A program made the translations under genes and the position numbers. 64,000 nucleotides of DNA from Stutzerimonas stutzeri (GTDB lineage: Bacteria > Pseudomonadota > Gammaproteobacteria > Pseudomonadales > Pseudomonadaceae): NCBI RefSeq assembly GCF_009789555.1, contig NZ_CP046902.1, forward strand, positions 3,922,001-3,986,000, given 5' to 3'. Of the stretch, positions 7,822-16,458 are shown one piece after another (the first letter of the stretch is position 1; every line of letters begins with the position of its first letter). Below the pieces are notes generated by a model. It worked only from the letters and a program-made list of their open reading frames with translations, did not search any database and had not been told where the DNA came from.

Positions 7822-9318
7822 TCATGCGCCCTTGAGCATATGGCCGCGTTCTTCCAAATTGATGTGCCATTCCATCGCTTCGCGCAGCATGTGCGGCGTC
7901 TGGCCGCCACGGTCGCAGGCGCCTTCGAAGTACTGATTCAGCGCTTCGCGATAGGACGGGTGCACACAGTTGTCGATGATCACGCGCGCCCGCTCGCGAG
8001 GTGCCAGCCCTCGCAGATCAGCCAGCCCCTGCTCGGTCACGAGAATCTCGACGTCATGCTCCGTGTGGTCGACGTGCGCAACCATCGGCACGACGCTTGA
8101 GATACTGCCGCCCTTGGCGATCGACTTGGTCACGAAGATGGCCATGTGCGCGTTACGCGCGAAATCGCCCGAACCCCCAATGCCGTTCATCATCTTGGTG
8201 CCGCCAACGTGGGTGGAGTTGACGTTGCCGTAGATGTCGAACTCCAGTGCCGTGTTGATACCCACGATGCCGAGGCGGCGTACCAGTTCCGGGTGATTGG
8301 AGATTTCCTGCGGACGCAGTACCAACTTGTCCTTGTACTTTTCCAGGTTGCCGAACACGCGGTCGTTGCAACGCTCGGACAGGGTAATCGAGCAACCCGA
8401 GGCAAACTTCATCTTGCCGGCGTCGATCAGTTCGAAGGTGCAGTCCTGCAGCACTTCGGAATACATCACCAGATCCTCGAACGGCGAGTCGATCAGGCCG
8501 CACACCACCGCGTTGGCGATGTTGCCGATGCCGACCTGCATCGGGCCGAGATTCTTAGCCAGTCGACCGGCGGCCACTTCCTGCTTGAAGAACTCGACCA
8601 GGTGATTGGCGATGGCCTGGGTCTCTTCGTCCGGCGGCGTGACCGTGGAGTAGGAATCCGGCTGCTCGGTGATGACGATCGCGGCAATCTTGGCCGGATC
8701 GATTGGAATGGCGGTGGTACCGATGCGGTCGTCGACCTTGGTCAGCGGGATCGGACCGCGGTTCGGACGCTCACCCGGGAAATAGATGTCGTGCAGACCT
8801 TCCAGGTTCGGGTTGTGCGCATAGTTCAGCTCAACGATGACCTTGTCGGCGAAGACCGCCAGGTTGGCGGAGTTGCCCACCGAGGTCGTCGGAACGATAT
8901 GGCCCTGTTCGGTGATGCATACGGCCTCGACGATGGTGACGTCGGGGCGCTTGATCTGGTGATTGCGCATCTGCTCCACGGTATGGGACAGGTGCTGGTC
9001 GATGAACATGACCTCACCCTGGTTGATCGCCTTGCGCAAGACCGGATCAGCCTGGAACGGCCCACGACGAGCGAGCAGACCGGCTGCTGCCATCTTGCCA
9101 TCCAGATCATTACCCAGACTGGCGCCGGTAATCAGGCTGATCTTCAGCTTCTCATCCTTGGCACGATCGATCAGCGCCAGGGGCACTGCCTTGGCCTCAC
9201 CCGCGCGGGTAAAACCGCTCATGCCGACGGTCATGCCATCGTGAATAAGAGTAGCGGCCTCTTGGGCGCTCATGACCTTGCTCTGCAGGGAGGACAAGCG
9301 GATGCGATCAGAATACAT
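7822..9318 (-). CDS. Acetyl-CoA hydrolase/transferase (succinyl-CoA:acetate CoA-transferase type)
   Basis: 498 residues, the size of class I CoA-transferases of the Cat1/AarC group. Recognisable features are GMSGFTRAGEAKAVP near the N-terminus, the CoA-binding QVGIGNIANAV region, NGIGGSGDFARNAH, and VTEQGLADLRGLAPRERA near the C-terminus. Such enzymes move CoA between succinyl-CoA and acetate or hydrolyse acetyl-CoA, supporting growth on acetate or a modified TCA cycle. The start MYSDRIRLSSLQ at 9318 follows a GAGG ribosome site. It is flanked by nadA and tRNA-Lys with terminators on both sides, so it is probably a single-gene unit. Exact substrate is not determinable. Confidence 0.88.
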   Translation of the reverse strand: MYSDRIRLSSLQSKVMSAQEAATLIHDGMTVGMSGFTRAGEAKAVPLALIDRAKDEKLKISLITGASLGNDLDGKMAAAGLLARRGPFQADPVLRKAINQGEVMFIDQHLSHTVEQMRNHQIKRPDVTIVEAVCITEQGHIVPTTSVGNSANLAVFADKVIVELNYAHNPNLEGLHDIYFPGERPNRGPIPLTKVDDRIGTTAIPIDPAKIAAIVITEQPDSYSTVTPPDEETQAIANHLVEFFKQEVAAGRLAKNLGPMQVGIGNIANAVVCGLIDSPFEDLVMYSEVLQDCTFELIDAGKMKFASGCSITLSERCNDRVFGNLEKYKDKLVLRPQEISNHPELVRRLGIVGINTALEFDIYGNVNSTHVGGTKMMNGIGGSGDFARNAHMAIFVTKSIAKGGSISSVVPMVAHVDHTEHDVEILVTEQGLADLRGLAPRERARVIIDNCVHPSYREALNQYFEGACDRGGQTPHMLREAMEWHINLEERGHMLKGA

Positions 9319-9452
9319 TTGAGCCTCAAACCAACGGACAATCGGGAGGTGGCAGTCTATTACGTTTGTTCTCGCCCCGGTCACAGACGAAGGTCGTAGT
9401 GAAAACGGCAGCCGGGGGAGATAAACCGTTTCGGTTTGCAGGCCGAAGACAT

Positions 9453-9486
9453 AAAAAAACCGGATGACCAAATGGCCTCCGGTTTT
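9453..9486 (-). terminator. Terminator of tRNA-Lys
   Basis: AAAACCGGA and its complement (9456-9464 with 9478-9486) with a 13-base loop, followed in the minus direction by seven T residues. It lies just downstream of the tRNA. Confidence 0.8.
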
Positions 9487-9503
9487 CTGCCCCTAAGGGA
9501 ATA

Positions 9504-9579
9504 TGGTGGGTCGTGTAGGATTCGAACCTACGACCAATTGGTTAAAAGCCAACTGCTCTACCAACTGAGCTAACGACCC
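9504..9579 (-). tRNA. tRNA-Lys, anticodon TTT
   Basis: 76 nt including an encoded 3' CCA. The acceptor stem is GGGTCGT/ACGACCC with discriminator A. The D-arm reads TAGCTCAGTTGGTAGAGCA, the anticodon loop is CTTTTAA with anticodon TTT for Lys, and the T-arm has GGTTCGAATCC. It has its own promoter and terminator and is a single tRNA rather than part of a cluster within this window. Confidence 0.97.
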
Positions 9580-9591
9580 AATGCGGGGCGC

Positions 9592-9619
9592 ATGATACTG
9601 ATTTGATTGAGTAAATCAA
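9592..9619 (-). promoter_or_regulatory. Sigma-70-type promoter of tRNA-Lys
   Basis: On the minus strand TTGATT (9614-9619), a 16-bp spacer and TATCAT (9592-9597) lie 12 bases before the tRNA 5' end. The stretch after the -10 (GCGCCCCGCA) is GC-rich like the discriminators of stringently controlled stable-RNA promoters. Confidence 0.6.
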
Positions 9620-9624
9620 CTTTT

Positions 9625-10311
9625 TTAAGAAAAAACCCCGAAATAGCGGGTCGGGTCCGTAATACCAGCCTCCCGGAAGCCCGCCGCACGTAGCCGACAG
9701 CTGTCGCACTTGCCACAGGCTCGGCCATCGTCATCGGCCTGGTAGCAGGAGACCGTCATGGCGTAGTCGACGCCGAGCCGGACACCCTCCCGGACGATCT
9801 CCGCCTTGCTCAGGTTCTGCAGCGGTGCGCGAATGGAAAATTCCCGCCCCTCTACTCCAGCCTGGGTGGCAAGATTGGCCATGCGCTCGAACGCTTCCAC
9901 GAACGCTGGCCGACAGTCCGGGTAGCCGGAGTAGTCAACGGCGTTGACCCCGATGAAAATGTCCTGCGCCCCGAGCACTTCAGCCCACCCCAAAGCGAGC
10001 GAGAGAAAGACACTGTTGCGAGCCGGCACGTAGGTGACCGGAACCCCTTCGCTCGCCGTTTCCGGCACCGCGATATTGCTGTCGGTCAGCGCAGAGCCGC
10101 CGATGCCACCGAGATTCATCCCGATGACCTTGTGCTCGACCACACCCAATTGCCGGGCGACGCGCTCGGCTGCCTGCAACTCGGCACGATGGCGCTGGCC
10201 ATAGTCGAAGCTCATGCTGTAGCAGGCATATCCCTCGGCGCGGGCCATCGCGACCACGGTCGCAGAATCGAGCCCGCCGGAGAGCAGAATCACGGCTTTC
10301 TTGTCAGTCAT
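9625..10311 (-). CDS. queC: 7-cyano-7-deazaguanine synthase
   Basis: Converts 7-carboxy-7-deazaguanine to preQ0 with ATP and ammonia in queuosine biosynthesis. The 228 residues begin with the PP-loop LLSGGLDSATV and end with the zinc-binding Cys cluster CYQADDDGRACGKCDSC. It lies 58 bp downstream of queE on the same strand, so the pair forms a preQ0 module behind the tol-pal cluster, an arrangement I recall from other pseudomonads. No preQ1 aptamer was recognised upstream. Confidence 0.97.
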   Translation of the reverse strand: MTDKKAVILLSGGLDSATVVAMARAEGYACYSMSFDYGQRHRAELQAAERVARQLGVVEHKVIGMNLGGIGGSALTDSNIAVPETASEGVPVTYVPARNSVFLSLALGWAEVLGAQDIFIGVNAVDYSGYPDCRPAFVEAFERMANLATQAGVEGREFSIRAPLQNLSKAEIVREGVRLGVDYAMTVSCYQADDDGRACGKCDSCRLRAAGFREAGITDPTRYFGVFS

Positions 10312-10369
10312 TACGGTTACCTGTCAAAAATGCCGGAGGCTATGCGAGACAAAGCCGCTCCGGCAGCTA

Positions 10370-11017
10370 TCAATGGCCGGGCGCGTCGTTCCAGAGAATT
10401 TTGTGCAACTGGAGCTGCAACCGCACCGGGAGATTGTCCGCGACGATCCAATCGGCCAACGCGCGCGCATCGACCTGGCCATGACTGGGTGAAAACAACA
10501 CCTCGCCGGCCCGCGTGTCGAGTCGATACTCGATGAGTTTGGAAACCGCCCAATCGTAGTCATCGCGCGAACAGATCACGAACTTCACCTGATCGTTGGC
10601 GGTCAGTTGGGCAATGTTTTCGTACCGGTTGCGCGCTGCTTCCGCCGAACCCGGCGTCTTCAGGTCAACGACCCGACTCACGCGCTCGTCCGTGCCGGCG
10701 ATATCCAGCGCTCCACTGGTTTCGAGCGAAACCTGGTAGCCAGCATCACATAGCCGACGCAACAAGGGCAGGCAATTGGGCTGAGCCAGCGGCTCCCCGC
10801 CAGTGACGCAGACGTAGCGAGGCGCATAGGACGCGACCCGCTCGAGGATCGTCTCCAGAGGCACGGTTTCACCACCGCTGAAGGCGTAGGCGGTATCGCA
10901 ATATTGACAGCGCAGGGGACAGCCGGTCAGGCGGACGAACACAGTGGCCAAGCCGCTGGTGCGCGTCTCCCCCTGCAACGAGTAAAAAATCTCGGTAATG
11001 CGCAGGGTTTCTTGCAT
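10370..11017 (-). CDS. queE: 7-carboxy-7-deazaguanine synthase (radical SAM)
   Basis: Rearranges 6-carboxytetrahydropterin to 7-carboxy-7-deazaguanine using a radical SAM mechanism. The cluster motif CPLRCQYC is CX3CX2C as required. The start MQETLRITEIFYSLQGETRT at 11017 gives 215 residues, the normal size; the open frame extends 11 codons further upstream but without family similarity. It lies between cpoB and queC on the same strand, after an apparent terminator at 11083-11117, so it depends on readthrough or an unseen promoter in the 66-bp gap. Confidence 0.95.
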   Translation of the reverse strand: MQETLRITEIFYSLQGETRTSGLATVFVRLTGCPLRCQYCDTAYAFSGGETVPLETILERVASYAPRYVCVTGGEPLAQPNCLPLLRRLCDAGYQVSLETSGALDIAGTDERVSRVVDLKTPGSAEAARNRYENIAQLTANDQVKFVICSRDDYDWAVSKLIEYRLDTRAGEVLFSPSHGQVDARALADWIVADNLPVRLQLQLHKILWNDAPGH

Positions 11018-11082
11018 ATCAGCCACGGGCGTGACGGCTAAACAGGCCATCCGCCTCCGTTGCGGGAAAGGGCCGTCGATTC

Positions 11083-11117
11083 TAACGAAAAAACCCGCCG
11101 ATGGGCGGGTTTCGTTC
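11083..11117 (-). terminator. Terminator after cpoB
   Basis: AAACCCGCC with GGCGGGTTT, loop GAT, followed in the minus direction by TTTTTTCGTT. It lies 18 bases beyond the cpoB stop and separates the tol-pal operon from queE-queC, probably partially. Confidence 0.75.
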
Positions 11118-11134
11118 AGCGCCGGCGCGAGCGA

Positions 11135-11962
11135 TCAGCGATTCAACTGACGCTGGGCCAGCTGTGCCGCGGAGCTGTTCGGATAATCGGCAATGACCTG
11201 ACGGAGAATCCCGTTGGCCTTGTCACGATTGCCCAGCCGCACCTCGACATCAGCCAGCTTGTACAGCGAATCCGGCACCTTGTTGTGCTGCGGATACGCC
11301 TGGCTGACCTTGGCGAATGCCTGGCCTGCGCCTTGCAGATCACCCTTGGCGAGATTCACCTCACCCAGCCAATACTGCGCGTTGCCGGCGTACGGGCTGC
11401 TGGGATATTTACGCAGGAAAGCGGAAAAGGCCTGGCTGGCCTTGTCGAAATCCTTGGCCTTGATCAAGTCGAACGCGGCGTCGTAATACAGCTTCTCCCT
11501 TTCCGGATCCGCTGATTCGCTGCCCACGCTTTCTTGTGCCGGTGCGCCCGCTGGCGCCTGTACTGACCCGCCGGCACCACCGGTGCCCGCGGTTGAAGCA
11601 TTCTGGCCAGTCGATCCGCCCAACGAGGCGCCCGACAAGCGACGATCCAAATCCTCATAACGCTCCAGGCCTTCTTGTTTCAGGCGCTGGATCTCGTTCT
11701 GTTGCACTTCCAGCATGCCGCGCAGCTGCGCGATCTCTTCCTGCATCTGCTGCAACTGAACGAAAAGCATGCCCTGCGCCGAAGACGGAGCTGACGCTCC
11801 GCCCCCGGCATAGGCACCGCCCGTATCCGCCCCGGAAGAATAGCCCGACCCTGGCGCACCACTTTGGGCGCGCGAGTCGTATTCCACCACCGGGACCTGG
11901 GCCGCCGCGAAAAGCGGCAGACCCAGCGCAATGAGCGTCAGAACGAAACGGTGCTTGAGCAT
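11135..11962 (-). CDS. cpoB: Cell division coordinator CpoB (YbgF), Tol-Pal associated
   Basis: 275-residue periplasmic protein. The signal peptide ends near LFAAAQ (residues 18-23). A coiled coil at about 65-105 (LQQMQEEIAQLRGMLEVQQN) is followed by a Gly/Ala/Ser/Gln-rich linker and C-terminal TPR repeats from about residue 155 (YYDAAFDLIKAKDFDKASQA). CpoB binds TolA and PBP1B and couples outer membrane constriction to septal peptidoglycan synthesis. It is the last gene of the tol-pal cluster, 6 bp after pal. The linker is long and low in complexity, which varies among pseudomonads. Confidence 0.93.
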   Translation of the reverse strand: MLKHRFVLTLIALGLPLFAAAQVPVVEYDSRAQSGAPGSGYSSGADTGGAYAGGGASAPSSAQGMLFVQLQQMQEEIAQLRGMLEVQQNEIQRLKQEGLERYEDLDRRLSGASLGGSTGQNASTAGTGGAGGSVQAPAGAPAQESVGSESADPEREKLYYDAAFDLIKAKDFDKASQAFSAFLRKYPSSPYAGNAQYWLGEVNLAKGDLQGAGQAFAKVSQAYPQHNKVPDSLYKLADVEVRLGNRDKANGILRQVIADYPNSSAAQLAQRQLNR

Positions 11963-11968
11963 GGCTTA

Positions 11969-12475
11969 TTACTTACGCAGTTCAACGCGACGGTTCTGAG
12001 CCCAGGACTGCTCGTCGTTACCCATGGCAACCGGACGCTCTTCGCCGTAGGAGACCAGCTCCAGCTGAGCGGGAGATACGCCCTGCAGAACCAGATAGCG
12101 CTGAACCGCCATGGAACGACGCTCGCCCAGGGCCATGTTGTACTCACGGGTACCGCGCTCGTCGGTGTGACCTTCCAGTACTACACGGTTGCCGGCCGAC
12201 TTCAGGTCCTTGGCATGAACGTCCAGAGCGCGCATGGCTTCCGGCTTCAGGTCAGAGCTGTCGTATTCGAAGTAGAAGGTGGTGATGGCGCGCAGAGCGG
12301 CTTCTTCGCCACTCATGCTGCCGTCGACGGCACCGCTGTCAGCGCCATAGCCAGCGTTCGGATCAATGGCGGAGGAACCTTCGCCAGAGTCATCGCCACC
12401 CTTGGACGAACAACCAACAGCTACGGCCATAGCCAGAGCCAGCGCAGCGAACTTACCGAATTTCAGCATTTCCAT
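11969..12475 (-). CDS. pal: Peptidoglycan-associated lipoprotein Pal (OprL)
   Basis: 168 residues, nearly identical in recall to P. aeruginosa OprL. The lipoprotein signal MEMLKFGKFAALALAMAVAV is followed by G-Cys22. The OmpA-like domain carries FYFEYDSSDL, LEGHTDERGTREYN and AQNRRVEL, the residues that bind diaminopimelate of peptidoglycan. Pal anchors the outer membrane to the wall and recycles through TolB. An ATG three codons upstream is less likely because it disrupts the signal peptide start. 50 bp separate it from tolB. Confidence 0.98.
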   Translation of the reverse strand: MEMLKFGKFAALALAMAVAVGCSSKGGDDSGEGSSAIDPNAGYGADSGAVDGSMSGEEAALRAITTFYFEYDSSDLKPEAMRALDVHAKDLKSAGNRVVLEGHTDERGTREYNMALGERRSMAVQRYLVLQGVSPAQLELVSYGEERPVAMGNDEQSWAQNRRVELRK

Positions 12476-12525
12476 GTGTAACAACCCCAGGTGTGTTTTT
12501 GGTTAGGTAAAGCGTTGATACCGCA

Positions 12526-13827
12526 TCAGTTCAGGTAAGGGGACCACGATGGCTCACGGACTTCGCCTTGAGCAGTAGGAAGCGGGAGCCTAACTCGACC
12601 ATTAATCGATACGAGCATCAAGACTCCCCGGCCCTGCTGGCGGGTCGCGTAGATTAGCATGGTGCCATTAGGTGCAACAGTGGGCGACTCATCTAAACTT
12701 GTGTCGGAGAGTAGCCGTAAATTGCCGCGCTGCAGGTCCTGTGCCGCTACCTTGAAATTGGTATAGCCCTCCTGGCGATGAATCATCACCAGGGTCTTCT
12801 CGTCTGCCGACAGCTTCGGATTGGCGTTGTAGTTGCCTACGAAGGTCACGCGTTCGGCGTTGTTGCTACCCAGGCTCTGCTTGTAGATCTGAGGCTTGCC
12901 GGCACGGTCGGAGGTGAAGTAGATCGTCCGCCCGTCGGCACCCCAGAACGGCTCCGTGTCGATCGCATAATGATTGGTGAGCCGCTGCAGTTGGCGCGAG
13001 CCGAGGTCCATCACATAGATTTCCGGATTACCATCCTTCGACAGTACGAACGCCAGGCGATTGCCGTCCGGTGAAAAGGCCGGCGCCCCGTTGAGCCCTT
13101 CGAAATTGGTGATCTGCTCGCGACGGCCGGTATCGATGTGCTGCATGAAGATACGCGGGCGCTTCTGTTCGAACGACACGTAGGCAATACGACGGCCATC
13201 GGGCGAATAGCGCGGCGACAGGATGGGCTCACGCGACTGCAGGAGCGTCACCGCACGCGCGCCGTCGTAATCGGAGCGCTGCAAGGTATAACGCGTATTC
13301 GCCCCACCAAGACGCTCCACGGTGACGTACAGCAAGCGCGTGGAAAAGGCGCCCTTGATGCCCGTCAGCTTTTCAAACGCCTGATCGGCAGCGAAGTGTG
13401 CCATGTCGCGAAGCTGATCCTGGCCGCCGCCCACGGTGCCCGTCATCACCTGTTGTTCGGTCGCGACGTTGAACACCTCGTAGCGGATTTGCAGCTTGCC
13501 GGCCGAAGGCTCGATGTTCCCGACCATGACGTACTGGGCACCCAGCGCTTTCCAGTCACGAAAGATGATCTCGCTGCCGCGGGTCGGCAGGCTGATCATG
13601 TTCTGCTTGGGAATCGGCTGGAAGATCCCGGTGTTGCGCATGTCGTTGCCGATGATCTCGGCCATGTCTTCGGGCAGGACGGTACCGCCCTGCCAGCCGA
13701 ACGGCACGACCGCGATCGGAATCGCCCGATCAGCGCCACTGGTGACGACGATGTTCTTTTCCTGCGCCACGGCGTTGCCCAGCACGAACAGGAGAAGGAC
13801 GATGAAACCTCGAAGGTAATTGATCAC
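12526..13827 (-). CDS. tolB: Tol-Pal system beta-propeller protein TolB
   Basis: 433 residues: a signal peptide (cleavage near GNAVA-QE, about residue 21), an N-terminal alpha/beta domain, and a six-bladed propeller with repeated blade motifs such as SPRYSPDGRRIAYVS, PAFSPDGNRLAFVLS and EPFWGADGRTIYFTS. TolB binds Pal and TolA in the periplasm. The start codon is GTG (13825-13827) and overlaps the tolA TGA stop as GTGA, so the two are translationally coupled. Confidence 0.97.
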   Translation of the reverse strand: MINYLRGFIVLLLFVLGNAVAQEKNIVVTSGADRAIPIAVVPFGWQGGTVLPEDMAEIIGNDMRNTGIFQPIPKQNMISLPTRGSEIIFRDWKALGAQYVMVGNIEPSAGKLQIRYEVFNVATEQQVMTGTVGGGQDQLRDMAHFAADQAFEKLTGIKGAFSTRLLYVTVERLGGANTRYTLQRSDYDGARAVTLLQSREPILSPRYSPDGRRIAYVSFEQKRPRIFMQHIDTGRREQITNFEGLNGAPAFSPDGNRLAFVLSKDGNPEIYVMDLGSRQLQRLTNHYAIDTEPFWGADGRTIYFTSDRAGKPQIYKQSLGSNNAERVTFVGNYNANPKLSADEKTLVMIHRQEGYTNFKVAAQDLQRGNLRLLSDTSLDESPTVAPNGTMLIYATRQQGRGVLMLVSINGRVRLPLPTAQGEVREPSWSPYLN

Positions 13828-14855
13828 AACGCTAGATCCTCGGGCGTAAATGTCATCATGAACGAGCGATACGGCTGAAACTCCTGAGCAGAGAGACCCT
13901 GCATCTCGGTCAGCCTACCAATATTCTTTACCGCTGCGACCGCGGAACTATCGAAAGGCGCATCGCCGCTCGATCGTGAGACCGTCACAGCGGTGATAGT
14001 GCCGTCCGGCAGCATGTTGACCCGTAGCGTAACCGACATGTTGTTGCGTGCCGATGGGGGACGAGTCCAGCCCTCAGCCGCGCGCATGCGAATCAGGTCA
14101 TCGAAATTGCCGGCCACCTGATCGCCCTGCGTATCGGCCATCGCCTGCTGCCGTTCCGTATCTTCGGACAGCAACTCGGCGAGCGCCTGCGCTTTCTTGT
14201 CCTCGGCTGCCTTGCGAGCGGCCTCGGCGGCGGCCTTCTTTTTAGCCTCTTCGGCGGCTTTTTTCTTCGCGGCTTCAGCGGCGGCCTTTTTCTTCGCCTC
14301 CTCAGCGGCCTTTTTCTTCGCGGCTTCGTCGGCCGCTTTCTTTTTCGCAGCCTCTTGGGCCGCCTTCTTCTTCGTGTCCTCGGCGGCCTTCTGCTTCGCG
14401 GCTTCGTCGGCCGCCTTCTTCTTGGCGATCTCTGCCTGCTTCTGCTGCTCGGCCTTTTTCGCCTCATCGGCTTTCTGGACTTCGGCTGCTTTCTGGGCGG
14501 CGTCTGCCTTCGCTGCCTCGGCCTTTCGAGCCTCGTCGGCCTTTTTTTGTTCCGCAGCCCGAGCAGCCGCCTGTTTCTGCTGCTCGATCTTGCGCTGTTC
14601 CATCTGCTCGGTTTCGTACTGTTTTGCGGCTGTCTTCTTCGCCTCGCCGGCAATCTTTTGATTGGTCTGGGTCTGCGCCTGGCTCTGGGACTTGAGCTGA
14701 TACAGGGTCGCCTGGACGATGGGCTTGGACGGCGGCAGCTCAGGCGTCATGGCAAAACTGACGAACAGCATCGCGAAAATGATGACGTGCAACCCGACCG
14801 CCAGAATGGTGGGCCAGTAGTAGCTTTCCGAGCGCGAACGTTCCGGCTGTTGCAT
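13824..14855 (-). CDS. tolA: Tol-Pal envelope spanning protein TolA
   Basis: 343 residues in three parts: one N-terminal transmembrane helix (about 14-37, ILAVGLHVIIFAMLFVSFAM), a long Lys/Ala/Glu-rich periplasmic helix (about 50-225) with repeated AAKKKAAEEA units, and a C-terminal globular domain that contacts TolB and Pal. The ATG (14853-14855) overlaps the tolR stop as TGATG; a TTG one codon earlier is also possible. TolA transmits the proton-motive force from TolQR to the outer membrane. The helix-coding DNA is an imperfect tandem repeat and may vary in length between strains. Confidence 0.95.
   Translation of the reverse strand: MQQPERSRSESYYWPTILAVGLHVIIFAMLFVSFAMTPELPPSKPIVQATLYQLKSQSQAQTQTNQKIAGEAKKTAAKQYETEQMEQRKIEQQKQAAARAAEQKKADEARKAEAAKADAAQKAAEVQKADEAKKAEQQKQAEIAKKKAADEAAKQKAAEDTKKKAAQEAAKKKAADEAAKKKAAEEAKKKAAAEAAKKKAAEEAKKKAAAEAARKAAEDKKAQALAELLSEDTERQQAMADTQGDQVAGNFDDLIRMRAAEGWTRPPSARNNMSVTLRVNMLPDGTITAVTVSRSSGDAPFDSSAVAAVKNIGRLTEMQGLSAQEFQPYRSFMMTFTPEDLAL
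14210..14500 (-). repeat. Imperfect tandem repeats coding for the TolA helix
   Basis: Units of about 24-48 bases built on GCGGCCTTTTTCTTCGC variants recur along this stretch, encoding Ala-Lys-Lys-Lys-Ala-type repeats (TolA residues of about 118-215). They are coding repeats, not spacers or integration sites. Confidence 0.8.
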
Positions 14856-15307
14856 CAAGGCGCCTCGGTAATCAGGCCGACATTACCCACACCCGCTTCC
14901 TGCAGCCCGCCCATGGCGGACATCACCGAGCCGTAATCCACCGCCTTGTCGCCACGGACGAAGACCTGGATCTGCTTACCCTGGCTGCGGTTCTGATTCA
15001 TGATGGCTGTGACCGCACTGGTCATCTCTTCGAGCGTGAGCGCCTGGTCCTGCACGGTCTCGGTGTCGACTTCGCTTCCAATGTTCCAGAAGTAAGTCTT
15101 GTCCGCCTTGATCGAGATAGTCAGCACGCGGGCGTCGTTATCCTGGGGCAGGACTTCGCTGCTGACCTTGGGTAGATCAACCTTGACGCCCTGGTTGAGC
15201 ATCGGAGCCGTCACCATGAAAATCACCAGCAGCACCAGCATCACGTCGATGTAGGGCACCACGTTCATCTCGGCGACAGGTTTGCGTCTGTTGCGAATTC
15301 TTGCCAT
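14855..15307 (-). CDS. tolR: Tol-Pal proton channel subunit TolR
   Basis: 150 residues of the ExbD/TolR family. The N-terminus MARIRNRRKPVAEMNVVPYI leads into one transmembrane helix (about 20-40) with the proton-carrying Asp in VPYIDVMLVLLVIF (Asp21), then a periplasmic domain. With TolQ it forms the proton-driven motor for TolA. It overlaps tolA and lies 12 bp after tolQ. Confidence 0.98.
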   Translation of the reverse strand: MARIRNRRKPVAEMNVVPYIDVMLVLLVIFMVTAPMLNQGVKVDLPKVSSEVLPQDNDARVLTISIKADKTYFWNIGSEVDTETVQDQALTLEEMTSAVTAIMNQNRSQGKQIQVFVRGDKAVDYGSVMSAMGGLQEAGVGNVGLITEAP

Positions 15308-15319
15308 GGCCTGCGGGCC

Positions 15320-16012
15320 TCAATCTTCTGTGGTGTGGACTTTGCGATGGAGGATCGCCTGGAACTCGTCGGCAAAGGTGTAGTAGCGACCGATGAGCAT
15401 CTCGCCACGCGCCGAGAAGCGGTTGTAGGCAATGACGGCGGGGATCGCGGCGAACAGGCCGATAGCTGTGGCAATCAACGCCTCGGCGATGCCTGGCGCC
15501 ACGGTGGCCAGCGTCGCCTGCTGGACCTGCGCCAGACCACGGAAGGAGTTCATGATGCCCCAGACCGTACCGAACAGGCCGATATACGGGCTGGTGGAAC
15601 CCACGGTGGCGAGGAACGGCAGGCTCTGGTCGAGCTTTTCTTCCTCTCTCGAAATGGCGACACGCATGGCGCGATTCACACCGTCCATCACCGCATCAGG
15701 GTCGACGCCCTGCTGCTGGCGCAGCCGGGAAAATTCCTTGAAGCCGGCACGAAAGATCTGCTCGACGCCCGAATCGGGATCCGGGTTGCTGCCTGCCTGA
15801 CGATACAGCTTGGAGAGGTCGATACCCGACCAGAAGCGCTCTTCGAAGCTGTCCAGCGAGCGCTTGGCGGCACGCAGCATATTGCCGCGCTGGAATATGA
15901 TGATCCATGAAGTCACCGAGGCGCCCACCAGGATCAGCATGACCAGCTGAACCACAAAGCTGGCATTGCTGATCAGGCTCCACATGGACATATGATCGAC
16001 GTTGGCTTCCAC
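15320..16012 (-). CDS. tolQ: Tol-Pal proton channel subunit TolQ
   Basis: 230 residues of the MotA/TolQ/ExbB family with three transmembrane segments (about 15-37, 135-160 and 170-195). The motif LPFLATVGSTSPYIGLFGTV marks the second helix and APGIAEALIATAIGLFAAIP the third. It starts 2 bp after the ybgC stop, inside the ybgC-tolQ-tolR-tolA-tolB-pal-cpoB order conserved in proteobacteria. Confidence 0.98.
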   Translation of the reverse strand: MEANVDHMSMWSLISNASFVVQLVMLILVGASVTSWIIIFQRGNMLRAAKRSLDSFEERFWSGIDLSKLYRQAGSNPDPDSGVEQIFRAGFKEFSRLRQQQGVDPDAVMDGVNRAMRVAISREEEKLDQSLPFLATVGSTSPYIGLFGTVWGIMNSFRGLAQVQQATLATVAPGIAEALIATAIGLFAAIPAVIAYNRFSARGEMLIGRYYTFADEFQAILHRKVHTTED

Positions 16013-16014
16013 GC

Positions 16015-16458
16015 TTACTCTCCTGCAGGGGGTAGACCCGGCCCGGCGAAAGCTGCACGCAGCGCTTCGGGTATGGGACGGGGTTTCAAACTCTCGGTGC
16101 GCACACAGGCCACCACGAACTGCCCTTCACAGAGCAGCAGATCATCCTTCGCACGCCGTACCTGCTGTTTGAATCGCAGGCTTGCGCGCTTGGTCTCCAC
16201 CACTTCGGCGGACACTATCAACTCATCGTCCAACCTCGCCGGCGCCAGGTAACGCGCTTCGCTGGAATGCACCACGAAGAGCAGGTCTTCACCCACCAGT
16301 TGCGACTGGTCGAAACCCAGGCTGCGCAACCGCTCGGTGCGGGCCCGCTCCATGAACTTGAGATAATTGACGTAGTAGACGATACCGCCCGCATCGGTGT
16401 CTTCGTAATAGACGCGACACCGGTGGAAGAACGGTTGAGCATGTGATTCCGCGCGCAT
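16015..16458 (-). CDS. ybgC: Tol-Pal associated acyl-CoA thioesterase YbgC
   Basis: 147-residue hotdog-fold thioesterase; the catalytic segment YYEDTDAGGIVYYVNYLKF contains the Asp of this family. In E. coli YbgC hydrolyses short-chain acyl-CoA and interacts with acyl carrier protein. The ATG at 16456-16458 is the only in-frame start near the conserved region, although its ribosome site is weak and it overlaps a TAGTAT promoter-like element. It leads the tol cluster, 51 bp after ruvB. Confidence 0.92.
   Translation of the reverse strand: MRAESHAQPFFHRCRVYYEDTDAGGIVYYVNYLKFMERARTERLRSLGFDQSQLVGEDLLFVVHSSEARYLAPARLDDELIVSAEVVETKRASLRFKQQVRRAKDDLLLCEGQFVVACVRTESLKPRPIPEALRAAFAGPGLPPAGE

Noticed and set aside
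9603..9619. TTGAT...ATCAA resembling an Anr/Fnr box
   Set aside because: The spacing is seven bases instead of four, and the right arm serves as the -35 of the tRNA-Lys promoter.
9603..9626. Hairpin followed by TTTTTT on the plus strand
   Set aside because: There is no plus-strand gene upstream to terminate, and the sequence is explained by the tRNA-Lys promoter and the queC stop region.
11018..11134. preQ1 riboswitch before queE
   Set aside because: The gap holds the cpoB terminator and no pseudoknot-forming aptamer motif was recognised.
14210..14500. Repeats considered as a CRISPR array
   Set aside because: Units vary in length and sequence, have no unique spacers, and encode the TolA helix in frame.
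14197..14661. Plus-strand frame of Ala/Phe/Ser repeats that looks like a membrane protein
   Set aside because: It is the reverse reading of the TolA Lys/Ala repeat and not a gene.
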